DNA of 64,000 nucleotides, taken from the NCBI GenBank assembly GCA_963680875.1, contig OY804575.1:102479505-102543504 (forward strand). Direction: 5' to 3'. The stretch is from Bathymodiolus brooksi. Lineage: Eukaryota > Mollusca > Bivalvia > Mytilida > Modiolidae. Each line of letters opens with the position of its first letter. Within the stretch, counting starts at the first letter, position 1. The translations under genes and the position numbers were made by a program. The notes below the pieces were generated by a model. It saw only the letters and a program-made list of their open reading frames with translations. It ran no database searches and had not been told where the DNA came from. This document shows, one piece after another, positions 29,441 to 39,916 of the stretch.

Positions 29441-30439
29441 AATTAAGTAGTTGGTTTTCTCGGTGCAAGTAATTTGTTTGGCAGACGAAGTATTCTGCTT
29501 TAGAAAGTTCTGGTAATTTTACATGCTCAGGAATGTCGCATCAACTGGAATGCATAGACTTGTCCTATCATTTCTTAAAATCCCATACAGGTTAGAAGTC
29601 ATTGGCAAATCCTCTTTCGATTCAGCGACCGTCATCGAGTAAGATAATTCAGTATGATTGCAAAGTTTCAAGTTTCAAAGATTTGCATATAAGACTGTGG
29701 AAAAAAGTAGATTACACACAATAGATGCCTTCAACTGATTTTTTGGGGAGACAAAGCTAGGAATAATAAAAATGAATTTTCTGGAACGGATCCATATTGT
29801 CACGGTAAATTTCTGTTTCAGTTTAAACCAGACATCTTTTTTCCTATTTAGGGGGAGAATATTCAGCCAATCAGAATTATTGTAAGGATTAGAAGTGGTC
29901 ATCGAATAAACATAAAATGGTCGCCAATTTTTCTAGTAACTTATTTTTTCAAAATTATTTTCTTCATTTTAAGGGATACTATAGAGTAATTTGGAAAAAA
30001 GTTAAAAAAAAATTATGAGCATGTTGCGATAAATACGTTTTTAATACGCGCATCGTTGTTGGTGCCAATATTAATACAATCTGAACGCCAAAAAACACAG
30101 TAAGAATCTTGAGATTTTCGACTACAAAAGGGATCCTCACCTGAAACAACAATAGAGAAACGCAGTAGATAAAAATAAAAATTTGGTAATTGTGAAATAG
30201 TTTTTTTATGATATTTATGTACACAAATAGGTCATATGTTACAGATAATCAACACAGATCTGATCTAGTTGCATTGATTCATGTATTTATTGCTTTCACA
30301 CATGTTGATTTGACAATATAGAAAACTATGTGAAGATCTTGATAAGTTCCTAATAAACATGAAAAACAAAACATAAGTTGGTATAATACTAATAGTAATG
30401 CTATCGAAAGGACAATATCCCACAAGATTCACAAAATCT

Positions 30440-30900
30440 GTAATATGATTGGTGGATCAATTGTTGTTTAGTGTTTGAGCTTATTTGGCTTCCAATCCTT
30501 TGACTATTCATGAGCATTCCTGATGAAGGTTATTCCATAAACACTTCGTGTGCACTAAATTATGTATCAGCTACCTTTTTTTATTACTATATCGATATCT
30601 CTGCTGGTAGACCATTAGCCCCCAGGGATATTATTCGCCTAGTAGTCAGTGCTTCAGCGATGAGATGATTTTGTTTGAAATTAACAATTCCTAATTAATG
30701 TGATTGATGAAAACTAAGGTGGTCAATCTACGTCAGGCACAGGTAACCTTAGCCGATTTTGTCTTACCCGATTAAGCCATTTGGTTTACTTGCCCCAACA
30801 CTTTTAAATTATTATTCACCTTTCCAATCTCCTAGCTATGTGTGTACCTGATAAAGTTATTACAGAAACGCATCGCGTGTGCTAATTTAGATAGATACTT
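30440..30900 (+). repeat. Dispersed repeat family V, two further copies
   Basis: CCTGATGAAGGTTATTCCAT and ACACTTCGTGTGCACTAAAT at about 30519-30560; GTACCTGATAAAGTTATTAC and AACGCATCGCGTGTGCTAAT at about 30844-30890. Confidence 0.6.
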
Positions 30901-31649
30901 TTTATTAGCACATGTCGGCAATATGTATATCGATGACGAAAACACGTTACTAACAATATACATGTATCATCAAAAAGTCAAAAAGAAGTAACAATAGGTT
31001 GTGCACAGGGCCGGATTTAGACCCTGGGCCAATAGGGTTTATAGGCCCCTATGATTTTGAGTATGTAATTTTCAACTGTTTAGATGGCTAAAGTCAATCA
31101 TATTAATGTGCATGTCAAAACTAACACATTTTTTTCATTATTAAATAGCAAAATGGCATATTTGGGGGTCTCTGGTCCATGGCCCATCCGACCCTGGCAG
31201 TGCGTAGGTGTTGAATGCCATAGATACAGGAAGATAGCGTCGGAACATTTTACCTTATAACAATCCATAACCATCACCTGTAACGAACGGTAATGTTCGC
31301 TAAGTATTGCTAAAAGGTTTCTTAATTTGCTAGAAGCGTGTACGTGGCGTTCTCTTACCACAGGGATAAATTTGCGTCCCATCCTAAGCATGGTGATTGT
31401 ATATTTTGTCATCCTTCGCAACTTTCGGATAACCCTGTATGAATGGCTGTACAACGCAAGCCAGATAAGCTTGGTCAGTTTCTATATTATGGGTATCCAT
31501 CGTGTTTATTCAGTGTATATATTCAGCAATGATCTTAGTTAATTTATCATTGTTCTTTGTATGAAGACTTCAAATATCATTAGTTGAATACTTAGGTCAT
31601 TTTGGTTCCAAGTGAGTTTGAGTGTGAGCATTTATAGTTTCAATGCGCA

Positions 31650-31875
31650 ATTGAGGCCGTCGTGGTCTTTATCGTATGGTAGTTGGATTTACAACTATCT
31701 GTGCAATTAGTGCCTATCACCACTAATGTTGTGAGTTCGAACCCAGTTCATGGGGAGGAGTATTCGATACAACATTATGTGATAGAGTTTGTCAAGGATT
31801 TGCGACAGACCACCACGATATAACTTGATATACCGGTAGTTGAAAGTGGCGTTAAACACCATAAGCAAAACCCAA
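31650..31875 (+). mobile_element. SINE family A, near full length
   Basis: GAGGCCGTCGTGG, TATGGTAGTTGGATTTACAA, GTTGTGAGTTCGAACCC (B-box-like), CGATACAACATTATGTGATA, TTGAAAGTGGCGTTAAACAC. The TCCACCAATAAAA block is partly deleted. Confidence 0.75.
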
Positions 31876-31950
31876 ACCTATAGTTTCAAATTAAGCTTAT
31901 TGCATAAAATCATAGGATTGACATTCATTGAGTCTGCTATCATACTGTCC

Positions 31951-32017
31951 ATGGTTAGGTTGTCATTCATTTTTGTGATTGCATGTGATCTTTTTGAGTG
32001 GAAACGAATATGTGCAG
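31951..32017 (+). CDS. Candidate signal-peptide exon of the DSL-mucin gene
   Basis: ATG at 31951 gives MVRLSFIFVIACDLFEWKRI followed by CA and a donor GCAG|GTTTTT. The exon ends in phase 1. The acceptor ATGCAG|TTTATATGG at 37441 continues in the matching phase (G|TT, Val). The hydrophobic stretch LSFIFVIAC is short but acceptable for a signal peptide. The intron would be 5.4 kb. No transcript evidence; other upstream exons are possible. Confidence 0.3.
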
Positions 32018-32059
32018 GTTTTTATTGTTTGTGTATATCTGTGTTGTCGTTGGATATCT

Positions 32060-32235
32060 AATTATCTGAAGGGGCGGGTTGGGATCCCACTGATAAGTTT
32101 AACCCCTCCACTTTGCATACATATCCCAAGCCAGGTCTTGGATTTCCAACGCCATTTGTCATGGTGCTCTTTGTATGCAGTTTAAGATGAGAGGTTAATT
32201 GTTGTTCGTTTTGTTGTTATTGGGGAAATTGTTGA
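32060..32235 (+). repeat. Dispersed repeat family H, copy 1
   Basis: GTTGGGATCCCACTGATAAG...AACCCCTCCAC...AGGTCTTGGATTTCCAACGC...CATGGTGCTCTTTGTATGCA. Shares its order with the complement of 34440-34640. Confidence 0.55.
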
Positions 32236-33379
32236 CCACCAATATTCAAACTTTATTTCCATGACGAAGATGGATTTGCAGATATTATTAGTTTTAACAA
32301 TAATTCGCCAAATAAAACATTTGTATAATAAAAATCGCACTGAATTAACGACTACTAGTATTTTGCTTATGTTATTTCAAAGCTCGGGGAGATTTTCTGT
32401 CTTTCCAAATATTTTCAAAATATCAACTCCATTTTATGGAAAGCTAGCTAATCTTAATATAATTCGTATACTAGTTTATCTAGAAATAAACACCCCCAAA
32501 ACAATAACTAATTTCAAAATCAATGAATTTTTATGCAATATTTTTGGTTGTTTTGTTAAAACGAAATTGTTACAATATTATGGAAGTTGTTTTAACCAAA
32601 GTTATTTACCCAATAATTTGACGAGCAAATAAAATTTCGTTTATCCCCATCACCGTTGTAATGTATACGGCCAGAAATAGAAATTGAAATGCTCATTTCA
32701 TGATTAATCTGTGTAAATAGCTTCCGTGGAATGTTTAATACTCGGGTTAAACGCGCATATGTGATGTTTATATATGGTATCTAATGGACTTGTACTAATT
32801 CCTAAATTTACAAATAATTTAGTGGACAAAATAAACATTTGACAAATTGTAGGAGTGAGGTGACACGAAACATTTACTTTTGTATAAAGGTATCTTTGTC
32901 GTCATGATGTTATCTTCAACCATCAAATGCGACAATAGGGCGAGACCACATAATGATGAAAGTCGTCACAAAAATAAATTAATTTGCATGTATATAATAT
33001 GTCCTTATTTATACTCTGTAGCATAGAACTGTTGCTACAAACCTCATTCTCTTTTATTTAATTTTCAAAGAAAAAAAAGAAAAAAAAGAAAGAAAAGTAA
33101 ACAAAAGATCACCATTAACCTAGATATATACTGCACTCGCAGATAAAATGGAGGCCAGGTATACTTGTATGAGACCACAAAAACCGACATTCAAATTTTC
33201 CGTAACAGTGTAAATAAAGTCGTATTTTACCACATTTTTTATATAACAAATACACACACATGCATTTGGATGAAATGAGCTCTCACAAATTGAGACATAT
33301 TACTCCAGTCGTACTTGCATGTTTTCGAATGTAAAAGAAAATATAAAATTAATGAACAAGTTATCCCCTTGTCAACCAC

Positions 33380-33620
33380 AGAGGGAACACAGGGGGTATG
33401 GTAATAGGGCAACATTTCTGTTATGCGGATTACAATCCCTCCGAATGGGGCGTCCGGTAGAGTATGGTGTCAGACCAATCAAATACATAGTCCCCCATTG
33501 TGTTTGGACAATACCACGCTCCTTGCACATAAAAGACGGCTTATATCAGCTTCTAATGACCAACAGTGTGTTAGGAGTGGTCGTTGGTAACCCACAGAAA
33601 GGCAAAGACCAACGAATCTA
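33380..33620 (+). repeat. Dispersed repeat family I, copy 1
   Basis: ACCACGCTCCTTGCACATAA, CTTCTAATGACCAACAGTGT and GGAGTGGTCG correspond to ATACGCTCCTTGCATGTAG, GGAACAGTTTGTGTGGAGTG at 51210-51280. Confidence 0.5.
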
Positions 33621-34164
33621 GAACTCATCTTCCCTTTTCCTTGTGACAATCAAAACGGGTTCTCTTCATGATATTTTTTAACAAAACTGCTCGATTGACC
33701 TTAACCAGCAATCAACCAAACAATAGTAGCAGCGTAATTATGGCTGTTCATGCTATTGTTAGGCTTATGTTTGTATAGTCACCTTTTTCTGTAATGGGAC
33801 ATGTGTATATTCAGTTAAGATAAAGCGGTACATTTTGTATTGTTTACTATGTAAACATATACTTTAGAAATAGACATTGTGAATTTAGTGCACATTCTTA
33901 AAATTGATATGTCTTTAAGTAAATAAATGCAGAGCTTGTAGTTCCTATCATGATTTCCTTGACAGAGGGTTGCTGCTACCAAAGGAAGCTGCTGCATCAA
34001 GGGTTCCAAGTGGTTAAGTTGAAATCATCACTTCACAAGTTATACGATGGCCACCATAACTTGATTAACCGTTACGGAACATCTTAGTCAAATATGACCA
34101 CTGTCGTTGTCACAATCTGGTCCTTTCCTATTTCCTGATTTATCACCGAATGTTATAACAAGAG

Positions 34165-34385
34165 TAACACGGCGGGTGTCACTAGTGGAGCTAAGCTGGT
34201 CACCTGAATTCATCCCCTCGGTTTTTATAGGGGTTTGTCTTTCTCAATCGTTGGTTTTCTGTGTAGTGTTTTGTGGACCAATGTTTGTCATTTTGCCATT
34301 TTATTTTGGAGTAATCTACTGTCTAACCGTCTTCGACTTATGGTTTCTGATTACCCTTTTAGTATCTTAAAGCATTTATTACAGT
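34165..34385 (+). repeat. Repeat family M (plus orientation)
   Basis: GGGTGTCACTAGTGGAGC, TGAATTCATCCC, GTTTGTCTTTCTCAATCG, GTTTTCTGTGTAGTGTTTTG, TTATGGTTTCTGATTACCC, TAGTATCTT. From memory this family is among the commonest in mussels. Confidence 0.7.
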
Positions 34386-34439
34386 ATTTTAGCAACAACT
34401 GTTATAATAACAAATTATGAAAAAAACAAAAATTAAACT

Positions 34440-34640
34440 GTGATGGTCATAAATTCCACCAATATCAATAAAACGCTCACCACAACGAACTGAATATAAA
34501 GGAGCCCACGATATATGACGTAGAAAATCCAGGTCCTTGCTTGTGGCGGGGGTAAATCTATTAATGGGATCCCAACTCTCATCTCTTGATAATTTATTCT
34601 CCAGCTGCAATACATATATAAACAAAAGCTAAAAAACAGC
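34440..34640 (-). repeat. Dispersed repeat family H, copy 2 (minus orientation)
   Basis: Complement of GGTTGGGATCCCA...CCAGGTCTTGGATTTCC at 32060-32235, here CCAGGTCCTTGC and ATGGGATCCCAACTCTC. Confidence 0.55.
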
Positions 34641-35610
34641 ATAGATACGATTCCACTCCAAAAATAAATCTTCCACTGACTATTCAGGTACGGTTGGGTT
34701 TTGGTTTTATGGTATTCAGTTATGGGTATCTTATCTACATAAAACAAATTATACATACACTCATATATATATATATATATATTCCAAATTAGTAATATGT
34801 TTACAGACAGATCTACCCATTAGGAAAGTCTTCACGATACTAAAAGATTACATCAGACTTTAATCAATTTATAAACCAGTTTAAAAATAAACACATTCTT
34901 CTTCTTTATTTTACGTATATGAAACATACCCACCATTGAGATAACATACATATTTGGGCTATGTAATTGAAAATAAGAATATTTAATTGTAATCAATGGC
35001 TTTGAAAACAAATGGCATTGCTATGTGTTGTTTACAAATCTCAGTAACACATCTCTCTTGATTGGACAAACTTTGCGCAAGTAAAGGCCTTGTTGACGCT
35101 AAGGCGAACGTAACATTGATAAACTTCATAGCTACATCCCTGGGCGTTTTCTATAGGTGAAAGAGATACCTTAATCTATTATCAAAATTATACTCTATGA
35201 ATAATAAGGGGTGGAATAATTTTCATATTTAAATTGTGTCATTGATAAAATTCGGTACCATTAAAATAACTTGACTGTTGTAGTGATATAGATATAGGAA
35301 TGATGAGGATATGTTTCCTGTGTATAATTTTCTTTTTTCTGGTAGGGTATACTTTTATATATTTAATTTTTTTTTTTAGATATTTGAAAAATACAATTAA
35401 ACAAGATGATAAGAAGAAGGAAAACTGATCAATTAGTTTTGCCACACAAAAGCAATATTTTATTTTATCTTTTAGCTTCATACAAAAAATTATATATTTG
35501 GGTTTTAAAGTTTTGAAATAATTTTTGTTTTTATAACTTTGAATTTTGCATGAAAACTAGACTAGTTCTCCTCATTAAGAGATAATCGCTGGTGTCTTAA
35601 TAAGAGGCAA

Positions 35611-35706
35611 GGACTGCTTAACATTTGGTTCACCGTCGGTTTTAGGTGGGGTCCGTAAGGACTGCTTAACATTTGGTTCACCGTCGGTTTTAGGTGGGGT
35701 CCGTGT
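35611..35706 (+). repeat. 48-bp direct duplication
   Basis: GGACTGCTTAACATTTGGTT through GGTGGGGTCCGT occurs twice, 48 bp apart, at the start of a repeat-M copy. Confidence 0.85.
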
Positions 35707-35960
35707 TGTTTATCTTTTTAGTTTTCTGTGTTGTGTTTTTTTGTTTTGGTTGTCTTCGTTCTGTGTCTTTTGCTCCAAATGTTCTGTGTCTTTTGCTCCA
35801 AATGTTCTGTGTCTTTTGCTCCAAATGTTCTGTGTCTTTTGCTCCAAATGTTCTGTGTCTTTTGCTCCAAATGTTGAACGTGTTTCGGCATGGTCCTTTC
35901 ATGATTGCTCCCTCGATTTTCTATAACGTTTATTTAATCAAGAATGAATACTAAGATAAC
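35640..35960 (+). repeat. Repeat family M with internal 23-bp x5 array
   Basis: GTTTTCTGTGTTGTGTTTTT (from about 35718) leads into five 23-bp units of TTCTGTGTCTTTTGCTCC plus AAATG at 35759-35874, then GCTCCCTCGATTTTCTATAA. Confidence 0.75.
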
Positions 35961-36252
35961 AGAGTACGTGGTTGTGAAAACTCAATCACCATAATAATTA
36001 AATAACACAACAAACAGGAAACTCACAACACTGACTGTTTACATTGTTTATTTCGAATCCATAACACTGCTTAATGTAAATAACATCTACTATGTTGATG
36101 ACATGGTAAATAATTTTAATCAAAATTGTATCATGTTGAAAGTTATAGAGCTATAAATTATGAGTACAGTTACTCTACTTACGTAAAAAAAAAGTAGACA
36201 AAAACTGTTTGTTTGTGTCAATAACGAACCAACTGTAAATTGTTTGTTTGTT

Positions 36253-36410
36253 TGATGGTATTTAACGCCACTTTCAACAATATTTCAGTTGCAAAGGTGC
36301 ATTCATAGAATATTCTAATTTAGAACGCACGACGAGATTCCGGAATAATTCTCATCAGACACGCTCATAATCAAAGATTGGAAAGCCAAATAATTAAAAA
36401 TTCTGTAGAA
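36253..36410 (-). repeat. SINE A tail fragment joined to repeat V (minus orientation)
   Basis: GATGGTATTTAACGCCACTT, TCAACAATATTTCAG (to 36289), then TCTAATTTAGAACGCACGAC, GGAATAATTCTCATCAGACA, GCTCATAATCAAAG. Confidence 0.6.
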
Positions 36411-36949
36411 ACTTGCAAACAAACCAACGTGTTTAAACAGAACAACCAAAATCAGCTATGGTTGCATATGTCTGAGAGAGATTGACCTCAGTTTTAATAA
36501 TATTTCCTAAGTCACAATTAAAAGAGATTTCCAAAAGCGACAAAATCATGTCAAGAGTTTCAAGGCGTATATATTTCTTACGTTGAGTGTCTCTAATTTT
36601 TATAGTTAGTATTTTGTTGTATATATTTGCTGTTTATATACTAATATAGTGTTCTCGTAAAAGATTAGGATAAAACATTACTGCTAGTGTTGTTTCGCAA
36701 CATTGTTTTTCTTTGCTCCTTAATGATTTTCTCGATGTTTCTTTCCAATTACAACATTTGACAAAAAAAGACAATAAACCATCAATAGTGGACGATATAA
36801 CCAACCACATAAAATACGAACAATTCCTATGCCAAACCACAAAGTAAACATCTAAATACAGGAACAACGACGACGGAAACCGATGCAAATTTAGGTCATG
36901 GCTTAATTGGGTCATCTCTGCTACAGCTGATTGATTACTTGATTAAGAA

Positions 36950-37090
36950 AAATTAGAAGATACTAAAGGAGTAATAAGAAGCCGCCAAACGAGGAACGAC
37001 AGACAGCACAATGACAAGAAAATAATACAAACAATTATTTACAAAAAACTCCCCAGAAAACTAAAAATTGAACAATAAGAAGAGATAGGA
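36950..37090 (-). repeat. Repeat family M fragment (minus orientation)
   Basis: GAAGATACTAAAGGAGTAAT, AGAAGCCGCC, GACAGACAGCACAATG, ACAAAAAACTCCCCAG. Diverged copy just upstream of the large mucin exon. Confidence 0.55.
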
Positions 37091-37440
37091 AATATTGATC
37101 AAATGAACACGAAATAGGTGTATGTGTTCTACCTAAATCTTTATATTTGGCTAATCTTTGTTTGACCCCTATTAAGATATTTTATCTTCTATAATATTAA
37201 TAGGGAAATGTGTTTTTTTTTTTAATTCTGCTTAACATTGGGGATTAATTCTTATCAGAAACGTATTTATTGTATTTGCCAAATTATTTATTTTCAATAT
37301 ATCAAAATAAGACAGGTAAAGTGTAGAGCTTTCGTATTCTACATGTCAGACAATATAATTGAAAACACTATTGTTTTCGAAGTTTAGCACAAGAAACGTA
37401 TTATTGAATGCTATCTTTCATCCTTTGTAGTTCAATGCAG

Positions 37441-39916
37441 TTTATATGGAACAACATCCAGCTTTGGAGGACAGATTTCTTTCGTGTCAGAACAACGGAT
37501 GTCGGAATAATGGGACGTGTATTGGGGACAGGTGTATATGTCGTAATGGTTATACCGGAGTTTTGTGTCAAAGTGAAATTCTAGAATGCCTTAGTCAACC
37601 ATGTCAAAATAATGGAATATGCAACGACCGTGTCGGAAATTTTAAATGCACGTGCTTAGACGGGTATACAGGTTCGTTGTGTGAAATAAAGCCTCCCCAA
37701 TCGACAACTAGACCAAACGATTGTCCTCCATGTCTGAATGGAACATGTTTACACGATGTGTATGGTGCTCAGTGTATATGTGATGAAGGCTATACTGGTA
37801 GCGATTGCTCTTTTCCATTGATAGACCCGACTATTGTCAGCCTCTGCCCTAAAAACTATTTTGGTTCAAAATGTCAGAAATTCTGTAAAGAATTTGATGA
37901 CTGTGCAAATGGACACTACTATTGCAATCCTAAAACTGGAAATAAAATTTGTCGTGCGGGATGGTCAGGCAATAACTGCACTAATCGAGAAATCCCAAAT
38001 TATATTGACAAAGACTGCCCGCCAAGCCTTGCATGTAAGAATGATGGTTATTGTTTTAATAAGTCGTGCTGTTGTCGTCCAGGTTATACTGGAAAATACT
38101 GTGAAACCAAACAACTTACCTGTTTAGACAAACCGTGCCGGCCTGAATGTTCCTGTCATCAGCTACACAAAGGACACCACTGTCATTGTCTATCTACTAC
38201 TCCACCAACCACACTAAGCACTGATTCTACAACTACTTCAGAGCCAACCACTACAAGCATCAAGTCGACCACACCATCGATAACATCTACTGCGACTACA
38301 CCAACCACAAAAACAAGCAAGGCACTACCTAGTACAACAATTACCCCATCTACAACACAGCATACAACAAGAACGACATTCCCATTCACAACAGTAACAA
38401 GGGATGTTGATTTCTGTCATGAAACCAAGTGTGACAGCAGCGGAAATTGTATCAATGAGACTAGACCTGGATTGTGTTATTGTGCTACTGGGACTACCGC
38501 ATTTTTTTGTCCATACAAATATTTTAGTACACACACTCCATTCAAATTAACAACACCAACATCAACACCCATTCCATCAACAACTACGCCTACAACAACA
38601 ACATCCACTACACCTACAACTACACCAACGACAACACCTACAACAACACCACCCACTACACCAACGACAACATCTACAACACCATCCACTACACCTACAA
38701 CACCATCCACTACACCTACAACAACACCATCCACTACACATACAACAACACCATCCACTACACCTACAACAACACCATCCACTACACCTACAACACCATC
38801 CACTACACCTACAACAACACCATCCACTACACCTACAACACCATCAACTACACCTACAACACCATCCACTACACCTACAACACCATCCACTGCGCCTACA
38901 ACAACACCAACGACAACACCATCCACTACGCCTACAACTACACATACAACAACACCATCCACTACGCCTACAACAACACCATCCACAACACCTACAACTA
39001 CATCTACAGCCACACCCACAATGCCTACGACTACACCTACAAGACCACCTACTGTACCTTCAACAACACCATCAACTACACCGACACTAAAACTATCGAC
39101 GTTCCAATTCACAACAGTAACAAGGGAAGTTGACTTCTGTCACATAGCTAAGTGTGACAGTAACGGAAAATGTATCAATGAGACTAGACCTGGATTGTGT
39201 TATTGTGTTGGGAATGCGGCATATTTTTGTCCATACAAATATCCAAACTCGCCTACTACTTTGCAAGTAACACCACCATCAATAACACATATCTCTACTA
39301 CCTTATCAACAACAAAAGCTCCAACAACATTACATACAACATCAACAACGACATTGGAAACAACAAGTTCAACTATACCCACTACACCAACAACTACGTC
39401 TACAACAAAGCCAACAACTACATTAACAACTACAGAGACAACAACAGAACCAACAACCACACAACCAACGACTATACCAACAACAACAAAACCAACAACT
39501 ACATCGACTACAACAAAACCAACAACTACACCGACAACAAAACCAACAACTACATCAACTACACCATCAACAACGTCACCAACTACACCGACAATATCTA
39601 CAACAACAACTATTCCTACAACATCATCAACTATTCCTACAACATCATCAACTATTCCTACAACAACAACATCAACAACAGCTGCAACACAACCAATCAG
39701 TACGATTACGTCCACTGTTCCTACTTCAACACCAACAACAACTGTCTTCACAACCACCCTGGAAGCGACTACTGAAACAACAGAAAGCTTGCAAACCTCG
39801 ACAACTTCTGGGATTTTAGATCCGGGAAATGTTTTATATTTAAACGGAACGATGCATCCATCTGAAATATCAACGATAGAACTGTACTTAAATAATGCAG
39901 CTAACAATACAGGCAA
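37441..39916 (+). CDS. DSL-mucin exon A: EGFs, DSL, mucin tracts, start of module 1
   Basis: One 2.5-kb exon. Acceptor either GTAG|TTCAATG (37431) or AATGCAG|TTTATATGG (37441); both keep the frame. The donor used for the in-frame model is GGCAA|GTATAA at 39916; a GC donor CAG|GCAAGT lies 4 nt earlier. The last part ([12 protein letters not shown]...[10 protein letters not shown]) is the first half of module 1. Confidence 0.85.

Larger units (their letters stand above)
25033..31950. other. Intergenic region between divergent genes
   Basis: No host coding recognised. The CSE1L promoter and 5' UTR must lie in the first part, but no TATA box or initiator could be chosen with confidence. It contains, in order, a SINE-like segment, a LINE 3' end, a SINE A copy, repeat V copies, the 30-bp satellite and another SINE A. 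Confidence 0.5.
32018..37440. other. Region upstream of (or first intron of) the DSL-mucin gene
   Basis: Repeat copies listed separately; the remaining DNA is AT-rich with no convincing exon. An open frame at 32261-32632 has no recognised motif and AT-driven composition, and is not annotated as a gene. Confidence 0.45.

Noticed and set aside
31006..31196. Possible CAGGGCCGGAT...ATCCGACCCTG element of about 190 bp
   Set aside because: Only about 11 bp of the ends match and flanks (GTGCA versus GCAGT) give no target duplication.
32261..32632. 123-codon open frame, MTKMDLQILLVLTIIRQIKH...
   Set aside because: AT-driven composition, no recognised motif, no splice partner; hydrophobic start alone is weak evidence.
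38477..39916. Long Val/Gly-rich open frames on the minus strand (38477-39112 and 39200-39916)
   Set aside because: They are antisense shadows of the ACA/ACC-rich mucin repeats on the plus strand, with no independent features.
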